A DNA stretch of 45,288 bases from PALSA-1006 sp036171275 (GTDB lineage Bacteria; Pseudomonadota; Gammaproteobacteria; Burkholderiales; Gallionellaceae): the NCBI GenBank assembly GCA_036171275.1, contig JAVHQT010000040.1, forward strand, positions 1 through 45,288, in the 5' to 3' direction. This document shows, in pieces, positions 14,395 to 22,252 of the stretch. The notes beneath the pieces are model-generated. The model was given only the letters and a program-made list of their open reading frames with translations, had not been told where the DNA came from and made no database searches. Made by a program: the position numbers and the translations under genes. Position 1 is the stretch's first letter; each line of letters opens with the position of its first letter.

Positions 14395-15801
14395 TTATAT
14401 TACCTTGGAATAACGCGAATGTTCCTGTTTGGTACGCAGATATTTGTCAAAAACCATGCAAATATTCCGAATAAGCATGCGACCTTTAGGGGTAACGCGC
14501 AGCGTTTCTGGGGTGATTGTGAGTAATCCTTCATCAACATACTCGGCTAATTCAGTTAGTTCTGTTTTAAAATAATCATTAAAATCAATATGATAGTCAG
14601 TACCAAAGCGTTCAGTTGATAATTTAAAATGGCACATTAACGCCTGAATGATTTCGCGCCGAATTAAATCATCTTCATTTAATGCTAGTCCGCGCATGAT
14701 GGGCAATTCATTTTGATCTAGGGCAGCGTAATAATCTTCAAGTTCACGACAATTTTGGCTGTAAGTTGTGCCAATTTTACCGATTGCACTAACGCCGACC
14801 GCTAGCAAATCGCAATCGGAATGGGTGGAGTAGCCTTGGAAATTGCGATGCAAACGACCTTCACGTTGCGCCACGGCCAATTCATCTTCCGGCTTGGCAA
14901 AGTGATCCATACCGATATACACATAGCCCGCATCGGTTAGGGTTTTGACCGCCAAACTCAAAATATCTAATTTGAGTTGTCCGGCGGGCAAATCTTCTTC
15001 ATGAATCCGCCGTTGAGGTTTAAATAAAGTGGGCAAATGCGCGTAATTGTAAATTGACAATCTATCCGCGCCCGCTGCGATGACTTTATCCAACGTTGCC
15101 TTGAAACCGGCTAGATTTTGTTTGGGTAAACCGTAAATTAAATCGATGCTCACTGACTGAAAACCATTGGCGCGCGCGGCTTGAATTACCTGTACAGTCT
15201 CGGCTTCGCTTTGAATGCGGTTCACCGCTTTTTGCACGTCAGCATCAAAATCTTGCACCCCAATGCTAATGCGGTTAAAGCCCATTTCTCCCAGCAGTGC
15301 CACGGTTTCATCGCTGACTTTGCGCGGATCAATTTCGATGGAATATTCACCATTTTCAATCAGGGTAAAGTTTTTGCGAATCGCGCCCATTAGTTCGCGG
15401 ATTTCATCGTTGCTTAAAAAAGTAGGTGTGCCGCCGCCGAAATGCAATTGCTCAACCCGTCGCTCGCCACCCAAAAGCGCAGCTTGCATTTCTAACTCTT
15501 TGATTACATAGCGAATATATTCTGCGGCCTTGCTAAAGTCTTTGGTGATGACTTTGTTGCAAGCGCAATAAAAACACAAGGTATTGCAAAATGGAATATG
15601 TACATAAAGCGACAGCGCTCGATTGCCAGTATCCAGCTGCCGTTTGGCGAGCCAACTGGCATACGTGCTTGCATCAAACGTTTTAACAAAACGATCGGCG
15701 GTAGGATAAGAAGTGTAGCGCGGACCATTTTTATCAAGACGACGAATTAACTCAATATCAACTTCTAGATCGGCTGCAACGATCGCTAAACTGTGGGTCA
15801 T
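14395..15801 (-). CDS. hemN: Oxygen-independent coproporphyrinogen III oxidase HemN
   Basis: 468 residues, the full HemN length. The PRYTSYPTA block typical of true HemN is present, followed by the radical-SAM signature Y-x-HIPFC-x3-C-x2-C-x-C with cysteines 72, 76, 79 and 81. GGGTPTFLS (SAM binding) and the HemN C-terminal domain follow. It decarboxylates coproporphyrinogen III to protoporphyrinogen IX without oxygen. HemN rather than HemW is supported by the length and by the PRYTSYPTA motif. It is divergent from rimP. I saw no clear FNR box in the short shared upstream region. Confidence 0.93.
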   Translation of the reverse strand: MTHSLAIVAADLEVDIELIRRLDKNGPRYTSYPTADRFVKTFDASTYASWLAKRQLDTGNRALSLYVHIPFCNTLCFYCACNKVITKDFSKAAEYIRYVIKELEMQAALLGGERRVEQLHFGGGTPTFLSNDEIRELMGAIRKNFTLIENGEYSIEIDPRKVSDETVALLGEMGFNRISIGVQDFDADVQKAVNRIQSEAETVQVIQAARANGFQSVSIDLIYGLPKQNLAGFKATLDKVIAAGADRLSIYNYAHLPTLFKPQRRIHEEDLPAGQLKLDILSLAVKTLTDAGYVYIGMDHFAKPEDELAVAQREGRLHRNFQGYSTHSDCDLLAVGVSAIGKIGTTYSQNCRELEDYYAALDQNELPIMRGLALNEDDLIRREIIQALMCHFKLSTERFGTDYHIDFNDYFKTELTELAEYVDEGLLTITPETLRVTPKGRMLIRNICMVFDKYLRTKQEHSRYSKVI

Positions 15802-15920
15802 GATGATTTCGGCAATGTTGAAAGCGTTGCACTATGCCAGTCGAGTGGAAAATGGTCAAACACTTCTAATGTCAGCCCGGCAGCTGCCTTAATCATTCAA
15901 TTGTTTTCAAGCGGTCAGTC

Positions 15921-15973
15921 TTTTGTTATACTGCGCGTCGTTTTGTAGATGGGCTTCGAGCCCGTTTTTTTTT
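15921..15973 (+). promoter_or_regulatory. Promoter and attenuator-like leader of the rimP-nusA-infB operon
   Basis: An extended -10 TGTTATACT (hexamer 15927-15932) is followed by a stem GGGCT-TCG-AGCCC (15951-15963), then G and nine T residues. A terminator this close to the promoter and 12 bases before rimP fits the rimP leader, a conserved gammaproteobacterial attenuator thought to let NusA control its own operon. The assignment rests on position and shape only. Confidence 0.7.
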
Positions 15974-15984
15974 GGTGAGTTTAA

Positions 15985-16413
15985 ATGATGAATGTGACGA
16001 AGCTAGTCGAAATGACTTTGGCGGGTTTGGGCTACGAACTGGTTGATTTGGAAGTGTCTGGTCGGGGCTTGATGCGCGTTTTTATTGACCAACCTGCGGG
16101 CATTTCAATTGAGGATTGCGAGCGCGTTAGTCATCAATTGACGCGGGTGTTTGCCGTTGAAAACATTGACTTTGGCCGGCTAGAAATTTCTTCGCCGGGT
16201 TTGGATCGTGTGTTAAAAAAACCAGCAGATTTTGTGCGTTTTGCCGGCAAAAAAGTGCAGCTTAAATTGCGGATGCCTTTAAATGGCAGAAAGAATTTTG
16301 TCGGTGTAATCGGTGCGTTGCAAGCGGAAGTATTGCAGTTGGAAGTTGAGGGAGTCTGGATCGCCATTGAATTATCTGCTCTAGATAAAGCGCGGTTAGT
16401 GCCAGAATTTTAA
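15985..16413 (+). CDS. rimP: Ribosome maturation factor RimP
   Basis: 142 residues, slightly shorter than E. coli RimP (about 150). The N-terminal alpha/beta domain reads LVEMTLAGLGYELVDLEVSG and RVFIDQPAGISIEDCERVSH; the family motif EISSPGLDRVLKKPADFVRF is present, then a small SH3-like domain. It helps mature the 30S subunit. It is first in the operon, after an attenuator-like leader, and precedes nusA by 56 bases. ATG codons at 15985 and 15988 are both possible starts. Confidence 0.95.
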   Translation: MMNVTKLVEMTLAGLGYELVDLEVSGRGLMRVFIDQPAGISIEDCERVSHQLTRVFAVENIDFGRLEISSPGLDRVLKKPADFVRFAGKKVQLKLRMPLNGRKNFVGVIGALQAEVLQLEVEGVWIAIELSALDKARLVPEF

Positions 16414-16469
16414 GAAAAATAATCTTGGTTGCTTGCGTCTTGCGAGTGACTTGAACGGTTGGAGGCAGT

Positions 16470-17945
16470 ATGAGTCGTGAAGTTTTGTTGTTGGTGGACG
16501 CCTTGGCGCGTGAAAAAAACGTGGACAAAGAAATTGTTTTTGGCGCACTGGAATCGGCTTTGGCCTCCGCGACGAAAAAGCGTTTTGCGGATACAGAAGC
16601 TGAGGTTCGAGTCAGTATTGATCGGCAAACTGGGGCTTATTCTTCTTTTCGTTGCTGGCAAGTCATGGATGACGAAACCTTTGAAACGCCAGACTTGCAT
16701 ATCAAATTGGTTGAAGCACAAAAGCAATATCCTGATATTCAATTGGAAGAATTTATCGAAGAGCCGCTAGAGTCAATCGACTTTGGTCGGATTGGTGCGC
16801 AAGCAGCGAAGCAGGTGATATTTCAAAAAATCCGCGATGCTGAGCGTGAGCAAATTCTGTCCGACTTTATGGAACGCAGTGAGCATTTGGTGTCGGGCAC
16901 AATCAAGCGTATGGAACGCGGCAATGCCTTGGTTGAATTTGGCAAAATCGAAGCCTTATTGCCTCGCGATCAGATGATTCCTAAAGAAAACTTGCGCGCC
17001 GGTGATCGGGTGCGTGCCTATTTATTGCGCATTGATCGCACCGTCCGCGGTCCACAAATTGTGTTGTCGCGGATTACGCCGCAGTTTTTGATTAAGCTGT
17101 TCGAGTTGGAAGTGCCGGAAATTGAAGAAGGGATGTTGGAAATTGTCAGCGCCTCTCGCGATCCCGGTTCTCGCGCCAAAATTGCCGTACGTTCGCATGA
17201 TCAGCGTTTAGACCCGATTGGCACCTGCGTTGGAATGCGCGGTTCACGCGTTCAGGCGGTGACCAATGAATTGGCAGGTGAGCGTGTCGATATTGTTTTA
17301 TGGTCGGAAGACCCTGCCACGAGTGTGATCAACGCTTTAGCACCGGCTGAGGTTTCCAGTGTGATGGTGGATGAAGAAAAACACAGCATGGATGTGGTGG
17401 TTGAAGACGACAATCTCGCACAAGCCATCGGTCGCGGCGGTCAAAATGTGCGCTTGGCGAGCGAGTTGACTGGCTGGGAAATCAATCTGATGACGGTTGA
17501 GCAATCCACGGAAAAGAATGAACAAGAGTTTGCAAAAATTCGTGACTTATTTGTCATTGCGCTGGATGTCGATGCTGAAGTGGCGGATATTTTAGTGCAG
17601 GAAGGTTTTAATACCTTAGAAGAAGTCGCTTACGTGCCTTTAGATGAAATGCTGGCGATTGAGTCGTTTGACGAAGCGACCGTTAACGAACTGCGCAGTC
17701 GAGCTCGAAATGCGTTGTTGACGGCGGCGATCGCCAGTGAAGAAAAAGTCGAAAACGGTATTGAAGATTTATTAAAAATCGAGGGTTTAGGTGAAGAAAT
17801 GGCGCGTCAACTGGCAAGCAAGGGCATTGCAACCCAAACATTGCTGGCTGATTTGGATGGCGATGAATTGATGGCGTTAATTGAAATCGATGCTGAACTT
17901 GCCAACCAAATAATTATGGCAGCGCGTGCACCGTGGTTTTTGTAA
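16470..17945 (+). CDS. nusA: Transcription termination/antitermination factor NusA
   Basis: 491 residues (E. coli 495). Order: N-terminal polymerase-binding domain (SREVLLLVDALAREKNVDKE), S1 domain (about 135-200, LVSGTIKRMERGNALVEFG), KH1/KH2 (VGMRGSRVQAVTNELAGERV and QAIGRGGQNVRLASELTGW) and two acidic C-terminal repeats (LVQEGFNTLEEVAYVPLDEM and KIEGLGEEMARQLASKGI). It modulates pausing, termination and antitermination. A strong GGAGG lies upstream of the ATG. Its TAA stop falls inside an IHF-like box. Confidence 0.97.
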   Translation: MSREVLLLVDALAREKNVDKEIVFGALESALASATKKRFADTEAEVRVSIDRQTGAYSSFRCWQVMDDETFETPDLHIKLVEAQKQYPDIQLEEFIEEPLESIDFGRIGAQAAKQVIFQKIRDAEREQILSDFMERSEHLVSGTIKRMERGNALVEFGKIEALLPRDQMIPKENLRAGDRVRAYLLRIDRTVRGPQIVLSRITPQFLIKLFELEVPEIEEGMLEIVSASRDPGSRAKIAVRSHDQRLDPIGTCVGMRGSRVQAVTNELAGERVDIVLWSEDPATSVINALAPAEVSSVMVDEEKHSMDVVVEDDNLAQAIGRGGQNVRLASELTGWEINLMTVEQSTEKNEQEFAKIRDLFVIALDVDAEVADILVQEGFNTLEEVAYVPLDEMLAIESFDEATVNELRSRARNALLTAAIASEEKVENGIEDLLKIEGLGEEMARQLASKGIATQTLLADLDGDELMALIEIDAELANQIIMAARAPWFL

Positions 17946-17965
17946 GTTATTGATTATATTGAGTT
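17942..17965 (-). promoter_or_regulatory. IHF-like box at the nusA stop codon
   Basis: The minus strand reads AATCAATAACTTA, a full match to WATCAAnnnnTTR, with flank TCAATAT. The nusA TAA (17943-17945) is part of it, and infB begins 77 bases after that stop. The stretch 17950-17967 is identical, inverted, to 18 bases inside serC (41184-41201). Confidence 0.5.
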
Positions 17966-18022
17966 TTGTTCGTGGTAGCTGTGCGAATGAGTGTTTCTGG
18001 TTTTTGGGTTTAAGGGGTTGTC

Positions 18023-20722
18023 ATGGGAAAAATGAATGTAGCGCAATTTGCGAGCGAGCTTGGCTTGCCGGTGAGTTTGTTACTGGAGCAGTTGCAAGCA
18101 GCTGGCGTCGCGAAGCAGCATGAGGATGACCCCGTTTCTGAACAGGATAAATCCCAACTTTTAGCACATTTGCGAAATGCGCACGGTAGTGGCAAAAATA
18201 AAATCACCTTGCTTCGGCGCGAAACAACCGCAATTAGAAAATCCGATGGCGCCGGTCGTTCGCGCACCATTCAAGTCGAAGTGCGCAAAAAACGCACGGT
18301 TGCTTCGGCAGAGCCGAATCTCAGTGATGTGCCCGTTGCGCCCATTGTTGCTGTTGCACCGCTGGTCGAGCCCCTGCCCGTTGTAGAAGCGCCGGTTGTC
18401 GCTGAAGCGATTGTTGCGCCGGTCAGCGCCCCTGCGCCCAGCCCCGCTCCGGTGGTTAAACCGGTGATTCGCGTCTTAGATGAGCAACAAATCCAAGTGC
18501 GACATGCCGAAGCAGCGGCGCAAGCAGAACTCGCAGCACGGCAAGCGGCCGAAGTTCAAGCCCGAAACGAACGCTACAACAAGCGAAAATTTGTTGCGCC
18601 TGTGCCACCCGCCGTGGTTGCGCCGGTTGCTAAAGAGGTCGTGCCGGTGCCGGTTGAGGTTGCGCCGGTTGCTGCTAGCGTCGCGCCTGTCGTGCCTGTC
18701 GCCAAGCCTGATGGCACGATTCATAAGCCAGCCATGCGTCCCGGCGATAAGATCGTTAAGCCGAAAAAAGCTGAGAAAGTCCCAGAAAAAGACAGTCCGT
18801 GGGATCAGGCAGGTCACAAAAAACGCCCAGCTTCCCGCAGCGTGGATGTGCGCGCTGGTGTAGCGGGTCGTCCAGGTGGAAGCCCGGTTCGTGTCGGTCG
18901 GCATGATAAACACGAAAAACATGAAGAACCGGTAGCGCACGCTTTTTCGTTGCCAACCGAAAAAATTGTGCAAGAAGTGATGGTGCCAGAAACCATTAGC
19001 GTGGCCGAATTGGCACAAAAGATGTCGATTAAAGCGGTTGAAATTATCAAAGTACTGATGAAAATGGGCAGCATGGTTACCATCAATCAAGTGCTTGATC
19101 AGGATACCGCGATGATTGTGGTTGAAGAATTGGGACACACCGCCAAGCCCGCGAAAGCCGATGATCCGGATGCGTATCTGCTCGATCCGGCCGATCACAA
19201 AGATGTTGTCGTGCTGCCACGCTCGCCCGTGGTGACAGTGATGGGGCACGTTGATCATGGTAAAACCTCTTTGCTGGATTACATTCGACGCACCCGCGTT
19301 GCCTCTGGCGAAGCCGGCGGCATTACCCAGCATATTGGCGCGTATCACGTCGAAACGGAACGCGGCATGATTACTTTCCTGGATACGCCTGGGCATGAAG
19401 CGTTTACCGCCATGCGTGCGCGGGGTGCAAAAGTGACCGACATTGTTATTTTGGTTGTCGCAGCCGACGATGGCGTGATGCCACAAACCAAAGAAGCGAT
19501 TCACCATGCCAAAGCGGCCGGTGTGCCGATTGTGGTGGCGGTCACTAAAATTGACAAGCCTGATGCCAATTCTGAACGGGTACGCCAAGAGTTAGTTGCT
19601 GAAGGCGTGGTTCCTGAAGATTGGGGTGGCGATACGATGTTTGTTGAAGTCTCGGCAAAATCAGGACAGGGAATTGATGCCTTGCTGGAAGGTGTTTTGT
19701 TGCAAGCCGAAGTGCTAGAGCTGAAAGCCGCCATCGATTCTTCCGCCAAAGGTATTGTCATTGAAGCCCGTTTAGATAAAGGTAAGGGAGCAGTTGCTAC
19801 CATGCTGGTGCAATCGGGGACGTTGCGTCGTGGCGATGCGGTATTGGTTGGTGCAGTGTCGGGGCGGGTTCGTGCCATGTTGGATGAAAACGGCAAGACG
19901 ATTGCGGCAGCTGGTCCGTCGATTCCGGTCGAAATCCAAGGTTTGTCAGAAGTGCCGGTGGCGGGCGCTGAATTTATTGTCTTGGCGGATGAGAAAAAAG
20001 CGCGTGAAATCGCCTTCTTCCGCCAAGGCAAATACCGCGACGTGAAATTAGCCAAACAGCAAGCCGCCAAGTTAGAGAATATGTTCGAACAAATGGCGGA
20101 TGGTGAAGTGAAAGGATTGTCGCTGATTGTTAAATCGGACGTGCAAGGTTCGTGCGAAGCCATCGCCAGTGCGTTGGAAAAATTATCAACCGCTGAAGTG
20201 AAAGTGAATTTGATTCATAGCGCGGTGGGCGGCATTACCGAGTCTGACATTAACCTAGCGCTGGCATCTAAAGCGATTGTGATCGGCTTTAATTCGCGTG
20301 CCGATGTGGCAGCGCGTCGCTTGGCCGAATCGTCAGGCGTGGATGTGCGTTACTACAACATTATTTATGCGATGGTGGACGAAATTAAAGCCGCCTTATC
20401 CGGCATGTTGACACCAGACAAGAAAGAAAACGCGATTGGCATGGTCGAAATTCGTCAAGTCTTTACCATTTCTAAAGTCGGCACGATTGCGGGTTGTTAT
20501 GTCACTGAAGGCATTGTGAAACGCGGTTCGCAGGTTCGCGTGTTGCGTAACAACGTGGTGATTCATACCGGTGAACTGGATTCCTTGAAACGCTTTAAAG
20601 ATGACGCCAAAGAAGTGAAATCAAACTTTGAATGCGGTTTGTCGGTGAAGAATTTCAACAATTTGGAAGTGGGCGATCAGCTCGAAGTGTTTGAAATTGT
20701 TGAAGTGGCTCGCGCACTGTAA
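18023..20722 (+). CDS. infB: Translation initiation factor IF-2
   Basis: 899 residues (E. coli 890). The N-terminal IF2N fold (VAQFASELGLPVSLLLEQLQ) is followed by a long Ala/Pro/Val-rich linker with charged helices (about 90-300), a second IF2N-like domain (TISVAELAQKMSIKAVEIIK), and the GTPase domain with GHVDHGKTS (G1), DTPGHEAF (G3) and TKIDKPDA (G4). Domains II-IV follow, ending in the fMet-tRNA-binding region (GCYVTEGIVKRGSQVRVLRN). AAGGGG precedes the ATG. Internal start sites giving IF2 isoforms cannot be judged from sequence alone. The stop overlaps the rbfA start. Confidence 0.97.
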   Translation: MGKMNVAQFASELGLPVSLLLEQLQAAGVAKQHEDDPVSEQDKSQLLAHLRNAHGSGKNKITLLRRETTAIRKSDGAGRSRTIQVEVRKKRTVASAEPNLSDVPVAPIVAVAPLVEPLPVVEAPVVAEAIVAPVSAPAPSPAPVVKPVIRVLDEQQIQVRHAEAAAQAELAARQAAEVQARNERYNKRKFVAPVPPAVVAPVAKEVVPVPVEVAPVAASVAPVVPVAKPDGTIHKPAMRPGDKIVKPKKAEKVPEKDSPWDQAGHKKRPASRSVDVRAGVAGRPGGSPVRVGRHDKHEKHEEPVAHAFSLPTEKIVQEVMVPETISVAELAQKMSIKAVEIIKVLMKMGSMVTINQVLDQDTAMIVVEELGHTAKPAKADDPDAYLLDPADHKDVVVLPRSPVVTVMGHVDHGKTSLLDYIRRTRVASGEAGGITQHIGAYHVETERGMITFLDTPGHEAFTAMRARGAKVTDIVILVVAADDGVMPQTKEAIHHAKAAGVPIVVAVTKIDKPDANSERVRQELVAEGVVPEDWGGDTMFVEVSAKSGQGIDALLEGVLLQAEVLELKAAIDSSAKGIVIEARLDKGKGAVATMLVQSGTLRRGDAVLVGAVSGRVRAMLDENGKTIAAAGPSIPVEIQGLSEVPVAGAEFIVLADEKKAREIAFFRQGKYRDVKLAKQQAAKLENMFEQMADGEVKGLSLIVKSDVQGSCEAIASALEKLSTAEVKVNLIHSAVGGITESDINLALASKAIVIGFNSRADVAARRLAESSGVDVRYYNIIYAMVDEIKAALSGMLTPDKKENAIGMVEIRQVFTISKVGTIAGCYVTEGIVKRGSQVRVLRNNVVIHTGELDSLKRFKDDAKEVKSNFECGLSVKNFNNLEVGDQLEVFEIVEVARAL

Positions 20723-21087
20723 TGGCTAAAGATTACGCGCGCAGCGACCGCATCGCCGAACAAATTCAACGCGAACTGGCCGATTTTTTACGGTTAGAAG
20801 TAAAAGACCCACGCGTCAAAAAAGTCACCATCACCACTGTGCAAGTCACTAAAGATTATTCTCACGCCAAGGTTTATTACACCACGCTGGATGGCGCGAG
20901 CAAGGCGCTGCAAGACGGTTTGGAACGGGCGGCCGGATTTTTACGTAGCCAACTTGCTCATGCGATGAAGTTACGAATCACGCCACAACTGCATTTTGTG
21001 TATGACGAATCGATTGAACGTGGCGCACATTTGTCGCAACTAATCGAACAAGCTGTCGCCAGCGACGCGCTGCATCCCACCGAGTAA
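20722..21087 (+). CDS. rbfA: Ribosome-binding factor A
   Basis: 121 residues, normal length. A KH-type fold is recognisable from DRIAEQIQRELADFLRLEVK, DPRVKKVTITTVQVTKDYSHAKVYYTTL and ITPQLHFVYDESIERGAHLS. It binds the 30S subunit near helix 1 of 16S rRNA during maturation and cold adaptation. Its ATG uses the last base of the infB stop codon (TAATG), so translation is coupled to infB. Confidence 0.97.
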   Translation: MAKDYARSDRIAEQIQRELADFLRLEVKDPRVKKVTITTVQVTKDYSHAKVYYTTLDGASKALQDGLERAAGFLRSQLAHAMKLRITPQLHFVYDESIERGAHLSQLIEQAVASDALHPTE

Positions 21088-21111
21088 ACATGGGCGCGTA
21101 CGTACACAAAA

Positions 21112-21166
21112 CGTTCGCCCCGAGCTGCACTAAAGGCTCTATCTAACTCCTTGATTATATTGACTT
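21112..21166. repeat. Truncated repeat element (left REP half plus IHF-like box) between rbfA and truB
   Basis: CGTTCGCCCCGAGCTGCAC (21112-21130) is a degraded left REP half. It is followed by an IHF-like box (TTGATTATATTGACTTT, core on the minus strand AATCAAGGAGTTA, 21144-21156) that ends one base before the truB ATG. The right REP half is missing. No normal Shine-Dalgarno for truB is visible, because the box occupies the space. Confidence 0.6.
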
Positions 21167-21167
21167 T

Positions 21168-22079
21168 ATGGCTTGGCGATCTCTGGACGGCGTTCTGCTG
21201 TTTGATAAACCCCTTGAATTAAGTTCTAACACTGCACTGCAAAAAGTGCGACGACTTTTTCAGGCAGAAAAAGCGGGGCACACCGGTACGCTTGATCCGT
21301 TGGCAACCGGCTTATTGCCGATTTGTTTTGGCGAAGCCACTAAGTTTTCTATGGGTTTGCTCGAAGCCGATAAAACCTACCGCGCCACTTTAAGGCTTGG
21401 TCAAACCACCAGCACCGGCGATGCCGAGGGCGAAATTTTGCAAACGCGAGCGGTTGCGTTGACGCAGTCAGCCTTAGAGCAAGTTATTCAGCGTTTTAGC
21501 GGCGCAATTATGCAACTGCCGCCGATGCACAGTGCGCTGAAACACCAGGGCAAACCTTTATACGAATATATTCGGCAAGGTGAAGTGATCGAACGAGCGC
21601 AACGTCCTGTTTTTATTCACTATTTGGCAATTGAACGTTGGCAAGGTAATGAAATAGATTTTGTGGTGCGTTGCAGCAAAGGCACGTATGTGCGTACTTT
21701 GGGCGAAGATATTGGCGAAGCTTTGGGCTGCGGCGGGCATTTAACCGCGCTACGGCGCACGTCTATTAGTCAGTTTGAACTGAGCAACGCCAGCACATTG
21801 CCGCAACTAGAAGCGATGAATGAAGCGGAGTTACTGGCGTGTTTACTGCCGCTAGATTGTATGTTGCAAGCCATGCCGCTCATTTTGTTGGACGAAGTTG
21901 AGGTGCAGCGAATGGCACAAGGACAACGATTAGGGAAAGATTGGGGTGTGCCCGACGGATTAGTTCGGCTTTATGAAGCAGACAAATTTGTGGGTGTGGG
22001 GGATGTATTAGGAACTCGTTTAGCGCCACATCGGTTGATTGCGCGAGTGGCTAAACAAGCAGCAATCGCTAAATATTGA
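21168..22079 (+). CDS. truB: tRNA pseudouridine(55) synthase TruB
   Basis: 303 residues (E. coli 314). The N-terminus GVLLFDKPLELSSNTALQKV and the catalytic motif GHTGTLDPLATGLLPICFGE (Asp 43) are clear, as are YRATLRLGQTTSTGDAEGE, RCSKGTYVRTLGEDIGEALG and a short PUA-like tail. It makes pseudouridine 55 in the T loop of elongator tRNAs. It is last in this cluster; the usual rpsO-pnp neighbours do not follow. A repeat element begins four bases after the stop codon. Confidence 0.96.
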   Translation: MAWRSLDGVLLFDKPLELSSNTALQKVRRLFQAEKAGHTGTLDPLATGLLPICFGEATKFSMGLLEADKTYRATLRLGQTTSTGDAEGEILQTRAVALTQSALEQVIQRFSGAIMQLPPMHSALKHQGKPLYEYIRQGEVIERAQRPVFIHYLAIERWQGNEIDFVVRCSKGTYVRTLGEDIGEALGCGGHLTALRRTSISQFELSNASTLPQLEAMNEAELLACLLPLDCMLQAMPLILLDEVEVQRMAQGQRLGKDWGVPDGLVRLYEADKFVGVGDVLGTRLAPHRLIARVAKQAAIAKY

Positions 22080-22082
22080 ATT

Positions 22083-22243
22083 GTTAGGGAAGCGCTGCTT
22101 AAATCAACCATTCGCCTTGAACCCTTCGGCTGGCTCAGGAGTGTCTTGTCGAAGGGTTGTTGTAACTAATTGATTATTATGATGTTTATTCCATTATGGT
22201 TCGACAAGCTCACCACGAACGGAATAAATCAGTACGTCCTTAG
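22083..22243. repeat. Full-length 160-bp repeat element with inverted ends, REP halves and IHF-like box
   Basis: The ends TTAGGGAAGCGCTG and CAGTACGTCCTTAG are imperfectly inverted. Inside are a left half (ATTCGCCTTGAAC, then TGGCTCAGG and TCGAAGGG), an IHF-like spacer and a right half (ATGGTTCGACAAGCTCACCA). Its length equals the 10662 element. It separates the convergent truB and MASE3-GGDEF genes. The right end may repeat TTA as a target duplication. Confidence 0.85.
22162..22185 (-). promoter_or_regulatory. IHF-like box in the spacer of the 22083 element
   Basis: The minus strand has AATCAATTAGTTA (core 22163-22175), a full match to WATCAAnnnnTTR. It sits between inverted REP halves, as in enterobacterial BIME-1/RIB elements. 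Confidence 0.55.
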
Positions 22244-22252
22244 CGGTTTGTC

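Noticed and set aside
18476..19588. Long minus-strand open frame of 370 codons inside infB
   Set aside because: It is antisense to the conserved IF-2 linker and GTPase domain; its His/Arg-rich translation is typical of a shadow frame.
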